Assembly (NCBI GenBank): GCA_030374765.1
Contig: JARGXX010000068.1
Coordinates: 1,550,001-1,614,000, forward strand
Length of the DNA stretch: 64,000 nucleotides
Origin: Agarophyton chilense
Lineage: Eukaryota > Rhodophyta > Florideophyceae > Gracilariales > Gracilariaceae
Direction of reading: 5' to 3'
Below the pieces are notes generated by a model that worked only from the letters and a program-made list of their open reading frames with translations, did not search any database and had not been told where the DNA came from. Positions 20,160 through 32,906 of the stretch are shown piece by piece. The position numbers were made by a program, and so were the translations under genes. Position 1 is the first letter of the stretch. Each line of letters starts with the position of its first letter.

Positions 20160-21918
20160 CCGAACCTGAGGATAATTACAGCTTCATATATCGGTCAAAA
20201 TGTCCATGACATGGTTCAGGTGGTCATTCATATTATCTGAGTAAACTATGATTTCGTCCAGATTGACAAGGAAGATACTCCACTTTAAAGAGACGAGTAG
20301 GATATCCAGAGCACGCTGAAAAGTAGCGGGGGCATTTTTCAGACCGAACAGCCACCATTTGAAGCAGTATAGTCTATAATGACAGACAAAATAAGTATTG
20401 TCTTGGTCTTCTTTCCTGGCGCGAACTTGTTAGCATCTGCAATTGTTGTGCAAAACCAAAAAAACGGTAGTAGTGCCGAATGAATCGATAAACGCATCCA
20501 TGCTTTGTATCGGATACATGTCTTTGACGGATACGTTGATAAAGAGACTGTAGCCGATACAAAATCGCCAAAATCCATCGGGCTTCGGAGCCATTACAAC
20601 TCGAGATGGCCACGGCAACTGAACCGGTTTGATTTCTCTAGCTCGGAGCATTTTTATGACTTTTAAGAGTTCCTTCTTACGAGCCTTGAAGCCTACCATT
20701 TAAGGGTGTTGAGAAAGTGGTCTAGCGTTAGGCAGCAAGCCTATTATATGTTCCGTTGTAATAATATCACCAAAAGAGCCATCCAACGTTGATGTAAACT
20801 CCCGGAACATGTCACAAAGGCGTTCATAGTGCGATTCCTTCATATGTCGGAGGTTGAGTTCGTCGAGTTCTTTCACGCGGTCTATCGGGTCATAGCTGGT
20901 TTGAACGGGTTATTTGTTTACTTTGGCAGGTTCTCGGACCAGACTGCTGGGTGATTGAGTAACCGGGTTCTCCCTCTTCTCTGATTGAACGATTCTAAAT
21001 ACACCAGCAGCGTTAAACTTGGTAGGGACCATGGCGGTGAAGTGAGGCATGACCAAACCGATAACTTGGGTTTTCAGCAGTAATTTCGGTGTGGCGCTCA
21101 GATTGGCAACCTAAACCGTGAGAGGGTTGTATGGATCATTCTGCTTATATCCATTTGCTATGGCTCGTTGATAATTATCGTATAAAGGGTTGAATTGCGT
21201 GTAATATGTGTCGGTGGAAGATACCATGCACCCAGACCTGCAACTCGGATGGAATTCGTATCGACACGGCCAGGCGGAGCATAGTAGATTTATGCGAAGC
21301 GGGTAGAGCCTCCAGCGCTACAGGTAAGCGTATGAACTTCTTCGAGGGACGTTTTAACGGAGGACGAACAATTGGAACCAAGTAACCGTATTCCAGGTAC
21401 ACACGTATTATGTGGGTTCTTATCGCATCAATTTTTTTTAATAATAGTCAAATCCCACAATTAAGAAGGGCGGCCAATTATCGGCATACCATGAAATGAA
21501 TCTTCATCATGAATGAGCCCAAGCAGACGACAAGGTCGATAATTCCCAGAGTTGACAACAGATTGGTATACGCGTTTGCGACGTCTGTACTTGCACCAAG
21601 CCGAATCTGGGACCGCGAGAAAGGAGGCTAAGGCTATTTTACGATAAAGTTACGGCCAGAACCTGTGTCCAAATCAGTTAAAACTCGCATTATAAATTGG
21701 GTAGATAATCCAAGATCAGCACACACCTCGTAATTGCGCTTGATCATTACTATGGTTCTATCCTGGAATCGTTTAGATTTATTTCGTTTCCACGGTCGAC
21801 GCAGAATACCAAATATTTTAGAGTTCACGTATGAGACGGCCTGTTTCATTGTTAGGATTTTGACCGGAGATCGAGGCGGAGACGTCTCGTACGTCGATAG
21901 CCACACTGTCGGAAACAC
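20160..21918 (-). pseudogene. E5 protease and reverse transcriptase relic
   Basis: The protease part (21918-21634) keeps DTGSG. The RT part has PSRVVMAPKPDGFWRF, MYPIQSMDAFIDS and LKNAPATFQRALDIL. The polymerase motif reads NLDE instead of YLDD. Several stops and frameshifts break it. It aligns in order with E1 Pol. Confidence 0.8.
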
Positions 21919-22522
21919 CTCTCCAAAATGAGAGACTCGTTCCGTATTCAGTTTTTCTGTGTCTCTATCGCCAAAGACGGGGCCTCATAATCCTGAACCA
22001 TTAACAAAGGAGTGCCAGTGGCGTTGTCCTTATGAGTAGTTCGCGGTTGGGTTGTTAGAGGTACCGGGTTGAGCAACGCATTCTGCGAGTACGTATCCAG
22101 TATAATTCGTGGAGTGCGTTTTTGCAATGATTTAGAACACCATGGGAACGATATTTTTCTAGTGAAGGGTCAATGCTTCAAAAAAACCGATCATTCTGGC
22201 GTTTTTTTCAACTTGAGAATTGCTTCTGGTTCAATATGACCGTGTTAGTAACATAGAAGGCATATGAGTCCATTGATTGGCAGGGACAAACCAAAGAAAG
22301 AATTAATGAACTTCAGCGCCGGACCGGTATCCATCCTGGACGACTTTTCCGAATACTTGAGATCCCATTGGGCATAAAAAGCCCTTGGACACGGGGTGGA
22401 GCTGCGTAAAGGAGAGGGTGTTTCTGAGAGGTGTCGTAAGTGACATCTGTAGTGGACGGGAGTTCTGTTGTCGGAATAGACAGGATATCACTGCCAGGCG
22501 ATTGGAAATGGGCGAAATGTCT

Positions 22523-24088
22523 TTAGGGGAGCCCTCTATCGTCCAGCGATAATGATGTCAAAATAGTTTGCATCACTAATGTTTTGGTGAAATAGAACTT
22601 CTGAACATGGATGCAAGCTCGGAGGGCATCTCTTTTCGCTTGAGCCACCCGTTTTGACTCCAAATACGCGATTTCTTTTCTTTCTTCTCGGTAACGGGCT
22701 ACCAGGGTAGGAATTGTGTGATCCAATCGACCGATATACATGTTGTCGTGCTCTTATGCGGATTCAACATTACCAAAACGGTCGAAAGCCTTGTTAAGTC
22801 GTACTTAGGCCTCTGTTTTTGTTCCTCCAGGCTTCTGGTGGGTGTCGCGAAGAGCAAGAATAGCCAATTGAATCGCTTTTTTAGTTGCATAGGGACTCAA
22901 GAGGTATTGCATGGCTTCGGCCAAACAAATGAGGCTTCTTTTGTAGGCTTGGAATGAACCTCTTACGGACTTGTACTGATCTTCAGCAAAGCCACGGAGA
23001 AATTACGGTAGCCCAATGTAGACTTGACCTTCATTCATCCAAAGACTTTCGGCTTCCACAACAAAAAGTGCAAGAAAATACAACACAAAGATGGGGTCGT
23101 CTCCAGAAATTGAATGGTTAGGGGGGGAAAGCTGCATACGCTTTAGGCAGTCCTTCAGCTTACGGGTGCCTCGAAATGTGTGACTCAATGAAGACTTTTC
23201 CAGCCGATAATATCGATATGATACCAGTTACCTCAGCACGAGGTTGGTGCACTCCGGGTCCTTTAAACCGGTGTGCTTCCTTCCCTTAGTAAGGGTACAA
23301 ACTACATCTTTGATGGCAGAACACAGTTTAAAACGACACGAATGCCCTCGATGAGCATCATCAGATGTGGAATCTGATTAAATCGACCCATTCAAATGGT
23401 GATAGTTCCGTAAAGCCCGGGAGGATTCCAAGATATCGGATTCGTAGTTGTTTTTCTTCTTACCATTTCGGCGACTGTAACCGTTTTTCTGGGGCGTTGC
23501 GTTTTCCGAGACAGCAGACGGCTACGATAGGACGATTTCGGCCATCGAGATGGTTTACTCAGACGTCTGCAGACGGAATCTCACATGATGGCATCGGGTG
23601 TCAACCTTTCCCATGTAAATGACAGCACCACCGAGACATTTCAACAGTGTGCTCCCATTCACCCGTAAGAGACAGAGGTCTTCGGAATAAGCCTTCACAC
23701 AATAGGTATCAAACCTGACACGTAGTACTTCTAACTCCTCTACGAGCGCATTGCGGGCTGCGCGCACCTCAAAGAGCTTCTTTCGAATGCCGGCATCATT
23801 TTCAAAATGGGATTTTCCCTCCTGGAACGTTGTGGAATCTCTGGAAACATGGGTGTTCACAGCAAGATTCGGTCGCTCTCCAGAAATGATTGCTTCATTC
23901 GAAGACTTCGCCAGTTGATTTCGCCTTTTCGAAAAGCCCTGGACCCTACCTTTAGGGTTAACGTTAGCCTCAGAAGGGAGGCCAGTGAAGAACCTCATCG
24001 AGGAACGGAAACCTGCGGTGAAAGTCCAGTCGGGGAAGAAACGGCTCCGCGTGTGGGTGTAGTCTGTATCCGATGGCCTTCGTGTCAT
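22523..24088 (-). pseudogene. E5 gag relic
   Basis: Capsid-like blocks match E1 Gag: GTRKLKDCLKRMQLS against TGKVKDCIKRMQLS, SGDDPIFVLYFLALFVVEAE against GDDPILVLDFLHCFVAEAD, and HTIPTLVARYREE against AIKTLVARYREQ. Split over at least three frames. The coiled-coil part is at about 23.6-23.8 kb. Confidence 0.75.
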
Positions 24089-24261
24089 CCTAAACCATTA
24101 CACCGGTATATGGGGAACCAAATACTTTTACAAACGGTTAACAATCGACAAAATCGGAAACCAATCTCACAGAGAACTGACACACGAGTGTTATGAAAAC
24201 CTTATGGCCCAAAACCCAAGGATGGGCTGGACCCCTTCTTAGCCAGGGGACAACTTTGTGC

Positions 24262-24279
24262 TGCAAAGTCTGGAGACCA
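24262..24279 (-). promoter_or_regulatory. E5 primer binding site and LTR edge
   Basis: The minus strand reads TGGTCTCCAGACTTTGCA, four changes from the E1/E3 site. The following LTR starts TGAATTGACGTC at about 24282. Its first 50 bases resemble the E1 LTR with a short deletion. Confidence 0.65.
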
Positions 24280-24800
24280 AATGAATTGACGTCTTTCAGC
24301 ATCTTTCCCCGTAGAGGTATAGCAATAACAACGGAGTATCTCCGGGAATGCAGGACGAAGTTGTAGTATAGTCTCTAGACAAACCTGTTTGATAAACGCA
24401 TAACTTGTGGTATCAGGATGGGTGGAACGGCAGTGGTAACCATCCTGACCGTCGAGGCCGGCCGTTAAGGTATCGACTGAGATTACCGCAGTTCTGACTG
24501 AGGCATCTACCAAAATGGTGTTTAGTCTGGTCTGTTGGTAGCATCCTCTGCATACCTTCAATGTTTGTCGAGGACACTCGCCGATTTTGTAGCGAAAAAA
24601 AAAGTCAAGGATCTGATTATTCTTTTAAGGAATTAGTCTCCTACTTCGTTCAGAGCGATAATTACCATTTAGATTCCCGTTGAGGTTTGGAGGCATTAGA
24701 TCCCTCAACTTGAAAGATTTTGCTTCACCACTCTACATACTATCCCTGAAAGCCTCCTGTTCACGGAGCTTCTTAGAGCCTCGAACCTTATAAAAGCATT

Positions 24801-25719
24801 ATGAAGAGAACCGTAGGTTGTTAAAATTGTCCTTCCGGTCCGAGCTGCTACCTCAAGGTCGTAATTAGCCTACTTCTACTTGTCTGAATCCTACTCATCG
24901 AGATCTTCGAGGGGTTCTGGTCTAGTGCGACCTCTATTGGCGGAGAATTGTTCGTCCCCCGCCTAAACCTATGATGAGTTTTCCCGCCGTAATCAAAGTA
25001 CTGGCTCAACTTCTCCAGATCTGCTTCACCCACTTCCAGCGGGCTGGATTTACCTCCGCAGTTGCTGCTTTACTAGTCCTCCAAAGTTTGCTGTCGCGCC
25101 AAGCGCAACATATGAAGGGGCTGAACAAACTTGGGGAGTTCCAGAATCAGTACAAGATGAATATATACTGGTAAACCAATCGTTAGGTTGCAAACCTTGC
25201 AAGTGTCACTGCTGTTGTGCCTTCTGCTCCTCTCATGTATCTAATCCTTGGCGCAGACTTCAATCTTGTGGATTGCCAAACCACTTCGACGTTATTTCCG
25301 ATTCAACCTCTATTTGTTTTGAATATCTTTTCTAGTGAAAGGGTAAACGCTCTTCTGCATCTGCTTATGTCTAAAGAGCTTCTAGTTCCGCTTTTCACCT
25401 TTCGTGGGTAGTGAATAACACGAATTTTCTGGATTTAAACGATTATGATCATACAGATCATTGCACTCCGTGAGTCGGGAGCTTGTCTTTCTTTCGCCAA
25501 ATCACTGTGGTTCTTGCGGCGGCTCTCAGATATTTGAATTTGTCAGTGTTTCCATATTCAAGGATAATGTTGTCTTTCCTTTTTTTTCCACTTGTTTGCT
25601 CTGTCGCTCTCCTCCTTTTATTGATACATAGACACGGCTGTACGTTGAACCTCTGCGAAAAAATCGCTATTTCTCCCCCTTCCGTAGGCATGCGTACTGC
25701 GAAGGTCTGAGACAAATCG
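24801..25719. other. E2 interior, no gene recognised
   Basis: AT-leaning decayed sequence between E5 and the E2 chromodomain. The right limit of the E5 LTR probably falls near 25.1 kb. No domain is recognisable. Confidence 0.35.
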
Positions 25720-26028
25720 TCAGGAGGAACAGACTTCTTGCGATGGCGCCAATTTTTGATGCGGAATTGTGGTGGTATTGAGGACGGAGGGCTCGAGCTT
25801 GTCTCTTTCAGGCCACCCGCCGTACCTGCATACAGTGTACTTCAGACCATTGTAGGTTCGCGTATGTGCCATTAAGAGGTCCACCGGAAACTTCTGTAAG
25901 GATTGCTGTTTTTGTATCGAGGAAAGGCTACCTCGAGGGTTTTCATGTTGAGAGTGTGATGCTTTGTTTGTGCGGTTCGGCTCAGGGGCTTTCGACTTCG
26001 TCGTTTGAAGTCTGCTTTCCCTCTCCAT
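25720..26028 (-). pseudogene. E2 chromodomain relic
   Basis: The segment VDLLMAHTRTYNGLKYT then YGGWPERDKLEPSVL aligns with the chromodomains of E1 (IVGHSYDEHGVLQYRARW) and E3 (ISAGMGEDGTMRYRVRW). It sits downstream of the E2 integrase, as expected in a chromovirus. Key aromatic positions are partly lost. Confidence 0.55.
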
Positions 26029-26379
26029 TGGAAGGAGGTAACCAGGATCATCTCCTTAAAGGTTATCATTCAACGCAATTGAGGTGGGGTCACCCAAGCG
26101 CCAAATGCAGAGAGTTACGGCTCTGTGATCTTGATCTGATGCACCCGCATCCGTGCGATGTTGAACCGTTTCAGGTGCTTCCGTTAAACGGTTACTTGAA
26201 AAATTATTCTGTATCTCACAATGTCCAACAGTAACGGTGTGGTCTGATTTTTTCAGTATCTTCTAGGATCCCTCTGATATATATCTGATATATATGGAAG
26301 CTTGGAATTGATATCTCTATCAATTCTTTAATCGCCAGCTTCGTCATCTGGACGTGGTCTTGTACCTAAAGATCGCTTG

Positions 26380-26817
26380 TCAACCTAAAAAGAATTGTCC
26401 TCTAGATAGAGAGACCAATTTGGCTACCCGGCGGTCGTAATCAGCCTTGTACCGCTTTCGGAAAGCAGAGAGTTCACATTTTGTATGTTTGGAAGCCGTC
26501 TTCAACCTCACACGGGTATTTCTTTTGACTTGTGCGTGGCTCATTATGTCTGCGGCAGTGCTGATTGCGTGAATCCCCTGCACGAGAATATCTGGTGCTT
26601 TTCGAGAAAGAACCATGTCAAGTACGGTGGTGGTCTGCATGAACGGGCGTGCCCCAATGGTGCAAGAGCCATTGAGCGCTATCAACAGCACATCTTTACA
26701 AGTTTCATGCTCTTCCGAATAATGCCGAAACGTAGATACATATTTGTGCTTAAATCGTGTAATATGTCCCTTTGTCTGTGGGTGGTTGGCGGTGGTTAGA
26801 ATGTGCTTAGTACTCAA
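26380..26817 (-). pseudogene. E2 integrase relic (C-terminal half of core)
   Basis: ANHPQTKGHITRFKHKY corresponds to the usual YHPQTNGQAERSNRT around the catalytic Glu, with Glu changed. It is followed by an LNGSCTIGARPF stretch in the place of the AYN-type motif and a Lys-rich helix. The first part of the core, to the right, is not readable. Confidence 0.75.
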
Positions 26818-27845
26818 GAGGATTCAGTCTGCTCCCAAGATCTTCGATGTCCACTTCGAAATATTATAAGTGACTACGTACAGAGGGGACCCATATAAGT
26901 ATACGCAATTGTTGAGGATTTCTATCTCGAGCGTTGTTAGTTTGGTTTTAGGGCTCAGGAGAGCTTCTAGAACCTGTTAATGATCACTAGCATGGTCTGT
27001 ACCTATGTTTGGTTTTTAGAAGTGGTCCTATAATGTATCTCTCCACGAACTTTGGCGAACCCGATGCTCAAAACAACTTAGATTATTTCCGAGGCTTTCG
27101 AATATCATCGCAGATATGAACACATTATTTGCATTACCCTACAAAGTTGCAAACATAAGGGCCCGTATGAGGCCAGTAGATGTTAATAGTAACGGGTAGT
27201 AGGAAAGAGACAGGACTCTCGGACAAGGCGACTTCTCATCTACTTTCTAATGGTTACAATCCAAGATCGATTTCCTCATGAAGAAACTATTGTGGCCCAC
27301 AACGAATTGAAAGCGTGCAAAAACTATTTAGTCAGTCAGAGTTTTGGAATACGTATCTTAGACTTTTTCTAGCATGAACACTTTTTCAGGTACGTGGAGG
27401 ACGTTAGTTTCCTCGAGGGTCAGTATCTCCGTTAACATATCGGTTTTCTGTAAGGTAATTTCTTTAGGTATGTCTCAGTACCCTTCTGGGTGTTTGCCGG
27501 TACCAAAATTAGTTTGATGACACCATAAAGTAAGGGATTTAATAGTCGATGTGTTCTGGCCCTAACCCTAAGCTGTTCAAGCGCGACATGGCATCAAGTA
27601 CGTTGTGATTGAATCCTGGAGGGTACCCTACGTCGTATTTGAACTCTGGCAGTCTACACCCCAAAAGAAAAGTTTACAAGACGCAAAGACAAGTGCGAAT
27701 CTTCAACTCATGGAATCGTAGTCCGTTTGTAGAGAACGAGCTCACCATAAAGGTAAGGACGGAGCATCAACATGCCCCACACTACACCCAAACATTCCTT
27801 TTCGGATAGCGTATATTTCTACTTGTCCTCATTTAGAGAATGGGT

Positions 27846-28760
27846 TCAGTACTCTCTATGTAGCTTGTCTCTATTTTGTGGCTTCTGCTGAAGAAAACCA
27901 CTATTTTGGGCATGCAATATGTTCATATCCACCGTATACACAAAACCTGTTTTTGGTAAGTCCAATATGGGTGGTGACAGAAGCCCTCGCTTCGAATTCT
28001 CGAAGGCCTCCATCCCCTCATTCGAGAAATTAAAAAACCGTTCTAGTTCATATTGTTGGAGCTTTTCGCTAGGGGGCCCACTATTTTCCTGAATCCGTTG
28101 ACGAAACGAGGATATACATTGCATAAACCTACGATGTATCGCATGTATCTCTGATATTGTGGCATTTTAACCACCAGTATGGCTCAAAATTTTCTAGACG
28201 CAACCTCTAGGATACCAGGGCCTATGATGTAGGTAAACAATTTAACAGTATTGGGGATGAAAAAACGTTTGTGCAACTTTGGCGTGACTTTCGTCTCTAC
28301 CAGGAGGGTCAGTAAGTTGCGAATGTAGGCGAAGTGCGTTTCTACCGATCTGGAGTAGATGATTACATCATCGATGTATACAAGTGCCATTATTTACTTA
28401 AATTTCGAATGGGTCACATGCATCGCTCTTTGAAAGGTAGCTGGGGCATTGCGAAAACCCAATGGCATTCGCATAAAGCGAAACAATCCTGTACGGTACG
28501 TAAGAGTCGTTTTGGCTCCATAATCATCAGTTACAGGTATTTGATAGTAACCACAATTGGCGTCAAACGTGTTTAATATCTAGGCATCTCCCAACGAGTC
28601 GAAGCACTCATCCATTTCAGGTATTGGATAGGACTTCCTGACGGTCACGCTACTGAGCCTTCTGTAGTCTACACAGACTCTCTTACGGTTATCTTCTTTT
28701 TTTTAGTTAGAATAACGAAACTAGCCCAGTATGAGTTGATTGGTTCTATTACGACTTCTT
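27846..28760 (-). pseudogene. E2 reverse transcriptase and RNase H relic
   Basis: Reading leftward from 28.7 kb: VDYRRLSSVTVRKSYPIP, MDECFDSLGDA, FDANCGYYQIP, FMRMPLGFRNAPATFQRA, VYIDDVIIYS, then the tether (GPPSEK, ILDLPKTGF) and a damaged RNase H start (YTVDMNI). The RT is closer to the common gypsy pattern than E1's. Stops occur at about 28580 and 28390. Confidence 0.85.
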
Positions 28761-29560
28761 AGAGAAATTGCTCCAGTTCGTCGAGTTCTACTTTTCTTGC
28801 TTCGGATCTGCTTGGAATCAATGATGATATATCGGCTTAGAGTAAGATAAGAGACCGATGACATATATGTGGCCATAGATTTGCAAAGATATACCAACGG
28901 TATGGTTTCGAGTTCCCCCAGGAGGTCAAGAATATTGCTCCAGAGATCGGCGTCTCTTTGCTGATATAGACTTTTTCGAGCCATTTTCTGGCAAGGTCAG
29001 GTTTCAGTTTCTCTTGTGTGTCAACCGTTACCTTCGCGGTTTCTTTTTGTTCTAAGTTGTTGTTTATCGATACATTTGTGGTTGTAGACTCATTTGCGCA
29101 TCCTTCTTCCCTACCAAAGGCGCCCTCGCCGAGATTAGTGTGAACTACGGTGCAGACCACTTGTGATGCTGATAGGGCTATTCCCACATTTTTTTTCGGA
29201 GATTTTACATTGTGACTGCAGAACCTGCTTAGGCACACCTCAAAGGGCTCATTCGGAATTCTATCGAAAACCCATCTTGCAACCAATGTGTGGTACTAAT
29301 GTGCAAACCTCGGAGAATTTTTCCATATGACGAGTCCGGTGGTTGCACACGACACAGATACTGGTATCTGGTGCATTGTTGGGATGAGAACCTATTTGGT
29401 AAGCCGTATTTTGTTGGAGACCGTTTGGGTGGCTATTTATTAGTAGGGTTTTCGAGCCATTCCTGTTTGGTTTTTGAGTCATCTAAAATGGCACTTCGTT
29501 CTCCATGACACGAGAAGACGATATGGGAACCTCCAAAGGGCTGTTTTAACATTCTTGCAG

Positions 29561-29959
29561 TTAAAGATCGTCCAAAATAGGCAGTCTGCTGGTAAAGTCT
29601 ACAATGAAGAATTGAAGCATTACATAGCAGTATCTCAGCTCAACCAAATTGGTTAACATACCATGAAGGATTATTGTTCTCTCGCTTGCATCCAATAATG
29701 GGTTGTTTTCCAGAGATCGGCTCAGGTTCCAAAGGATCGAATCAGATATAATTTGGGAGTTAAAAACATTTATGCTGGCCCTTGTATCCAACAAACATTT
29801 GACAAATAAATCCCATACGATCAAGAAGCACATCGAAGCCTTCATTTTGCAGTTGCTGTACTTCATGAGACAGAAGAGTCCAGGTTGTGACGTGTTCTCT
29901 TCCATCTTTTTAGTCCTGGTTAAGAATCGGCCTTCCAATTCTTGGCGGGGTTCGGCCAT
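29561..29959 (-). pseudogene. E2 protease relic
   Basis: The motif CLLDTRASINVFN corresponds to the retropepsin LLDTGASxNxI with the catalytic Gly changed to Arg. The surrounding residues fit the usual length before RT. Its neighbours are gag to the right and RT to the left. Confidence 0.65.
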
Positions 29960-29999
29960 TACGCTAACCGTTTGGTGTCTTCATCCTCTATGGGAAGGT

Positions 30000-32885
30000 T
30001 TAATTCCATGTTTGATGAATTGACCAGTTTTGGGTAACGAGAGTGGAATCAACGAGATGCTAGCTCTGAAGATCCATAGAGGAATTGGTGATTCTGTAAG
30101 GGGGGCTGAATTAACCGCTCCAGCATCATTGGAGATATGTCAGCGCAATTATTTCCCGGGTGTTCTGTCGCAGGACAGAACCAGCAAGCAAGGCCTACAG
30201 TTTGGGGTCTCGCAAAACTATTAAGTGGGGCTTCGAAATAGGATTAATAGGAGCAGTAGCATAGGATATACTGGGATATTAATGAGAAATTGCTCCCTGC
30301 AATCCTTGTTAGATCACCGCATTTGGCAGCGATTGTACCGAGTGTGGTGTACGTGTTGAGAACAAAATCCCTATCGTTGAAGGTTTTCAGAACTGCTATT
30401 TCGTCTCCACTAGTTGGATAGCTGTCCCTGTATGTGATTCTATGCGCAAGGAACTTTCTGAGATTAAGGTATCATCAATCTCAGATACAGTCCTTTTTGG
30501 TTTTTCCTTCGAAGTCGGAGGCCTGATGGGTTCTTCACCAATCAAAGTGTGTCTCCAAGGCCCTGGGGATATAGGGCCAGCCCATTGTATTCTACTTTTC
30601 GGTTGGTTGCTAGATACTTATGTACTTGAGACCAGATCGCTCAGTCGACTCTGTCGGCAAATAGCGACATTAATCCAGACGTAGTTAGCACATTAGCATA
30701 GCAGGATGACAAGATCCACTATGGGAGCGAAAAATCTCATCCGGTTTGACCCAACCTTTGATGAAAAGCGAGGCGTTCAGAGTATATTTCTTGGAAAACA
30801 TCATCGGTTGCTTAGGTTTCCAAAAAAAGAGCACTTCTGGGTACAACTCCAACATCTCGGTCTCATTGTCATCAACCGCCAGGGTCTTTCCTCTGAGCCT
30901 ACCCTGGTTGGGCTACTAGGATTCTCCCTTATGGTAAAACTGTAAATAATAATTCAAAGCGTTGCCCTCGGAAAACCCATTCTTATCAAACGCAATTTTG
31001 AACTTCTGTACAGACTGAAATACCGCCATTAAATCTGTACCTGTGAGGGTTACGTCACTTATTTGGAAATTTAGCTCTTTGTGGTTCTTTGCGATGTTGT
31101 GAGCAACCTCTATGTTGTATTAGGAAAACTTATTTATCAACCGATGGGTTCTATAATAAACTGTTTTGATGCATGGAGGATTTTTGAAAACATAAACTAA
31201 TCCACGCGAAATGGTACGCACATTTTACTTTAGTAGGCATAAAGACCACGGACATGATATATAGATTTCTGCGAGTAGCCGTTTCAAACACTTTCCAACC
31301 TTGGAACAAGTTCTACGCGGAACAACTCGAGGCAGTGAAGACATGAGGGTCAGGTCCTCCGCAGCCTGCCGACGGTGCTACTGAAGCTGCGCCGTTGGCT
31401 GACGCGGCGTGGTCGCAAGATCAGTTGTCTGAATCGGCATGGCTTGCAGTCGCCATGGTTCCTACGACCCCATTCGAGAGAGTTTACGCTAGAAATTGCG
31501 GTAGCGCAAGGCGTTTTCGAAGTGTGCGCGCGGGTGGAAACTGAATGAAAGAGTGGTACGTGAGGGTTGGCGCGCGCAGTTGCGAAGGGGCGGTTTGGGA
31601 AAGAGTAGAGGTAGTGGCAACGGTGCGCGTCTTTGCGGAGCTCTCGACGCGCGACTTGTAGCGTAAGCGTGCGGGCGGAGGAGTTATAGATGGATTTGAG
31701 GGAGTTCTGCTGATAGCGAGTGGACAAGCCGGGGTTGCCGTTGGGGACGACTAATAAGCAAAAGAGAGATGCGAAATACTACAACCTAGCACGTTCAATG
31801 GGATGGTCTGAAACAGGGATTTGTGCATACACAAAATTGCACGAACTGTGTACGCAAAATTTGCGTTTTTATGTTTTCAGAAGTCCTCCAATATCTCGTT
31901 ATAGGGTCGGCGCACATCCAGGGTCAATTTAAAGTCCGTCTTGGAGTCATACGACTCATGGCATCTTTTCGTAGATTTACGGGTCTTTTTTGACGACTTC
32001 CATCGTCAAACTGTTCGATCTTTCCTTTTTCTTACATTCACTATTCTCATTCAATGATGAAATCTTATCTGAACTGGAAAAGAACAAGTCCGGTTCTTCA
32101 TCCTCGAATTTATTATTTTTTCTCTTCTTCCTTCGCTTCTAACCTTTGCTTTTTATCCGTTGCTCTTCCAACGAGTCAGGCGAGTCGTTTTTACTACCAC
32201 ATCCATGGATATTATTTGATGGCAGATATATTTCTTTAGTATCGACATTCCGCCGGACCACCTGGCACTGTCTCTAATCTGTTTTGTACTTACTACTAGT
32301 CGGTAAAAGCTTGAAATAAGTGGAGTAACCCATTTGGAACCCTTTTGATATGACAGGCACTATGTAACCATTTCAAGTATTCTGTCTCATAGCCCTTAAA
32401 CTGTTCTGTCCATCAAAATAAGGTTGAATGCATCCAACTCCATATAGGAAGACATAATCCTGGTGTTCGGTTTCTCCTTCAAGGTTATTGCATCCTTGAC
32501 CGCAACGGTTGTGATAAGCGCTTGCGCTCGCTCTTCAATCTGAAGCCATCGATCCTCCGCTGCAACCCCGAGTGGTAATTTCGTTTCGAGTTCCGTTTCC
32601 AAAGACTATACCAAGCCATGTAAATTCTTTCTTTTTTCCAACGATACAGAACCATTTTCTCGGGATCATCAAGACTCATTTAAGCAAAAGAGGCTCCTCT
32701 GGACTGTCTGCGACTCTGCGAGGCGTCTGTGTCACAAATATTTCTTTTAGGTCGTTCCATCTTTGACCAATAATGGTATTTTGACATGTTTCGCGAAAGT
32801 TTCTAAAACCAGATAGGTTGGAAAACGCCAAGTTCTTCTTTTTATATAATTAGAGGTCTGAAAATATAGCAAAAATTAAAAGCCT
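30000..32885 (-). pseudogene. E2 gag/leader region, mostly unreadable
   Basis: By position this is the gag of E2. Short open pieces occur (32602-32396, 31727-31350), but no zinc knuckle or capsid block can be aligned with confidence. A GC-rich island at 31328-31735 contrasts with the AT-rich surroundings and has a minus-strand ATG at 31456 in good context, followed by a stop after 11 codons. Confidence 0.35.
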
Positions 32886-32903
32886 TTCAAAGTTAGGAGA
32901 CAA
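32886..32903 (-). promoter_or_regulatory. E2 primer binding site (degenerate)
   Basis: The minus strand reads TTGTCTCCTAACTTTGAA, recognisable against TGGTCTCCCGACTTAGAA of E1 and E3. It lies 3 bp inside the right LTR and fixes that LTR as the 5' one. Confidence 0.6.
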
Positions 32904-32906
32904 AAC

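Larger units (their letters stand above)
17820..24800 (-). mobile_element. E5: decayed E1-like Ty3/gypsy element that retains integrase
   Basis: On the minus strand the pieces run in order from a primer site at 24262-24279: gag (24.1-22.5 kb), protease (21.9-21.6), RT (20.7-20.2), RNase H end (about 19.45), integrase (19.05-18.1). Matches to E1 are close in protein, for example KILTMKQ and RNYEVCADLGL against KILTRKD and RNYKVYADLGL. Stops and frameshifts are everywhere. An E1-type LTR begins at about 24282; both outer limits are uncertain. It is nested in E2 between the E2 chromodomain and the E2 antisense ORF. Confidence 0.8.
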
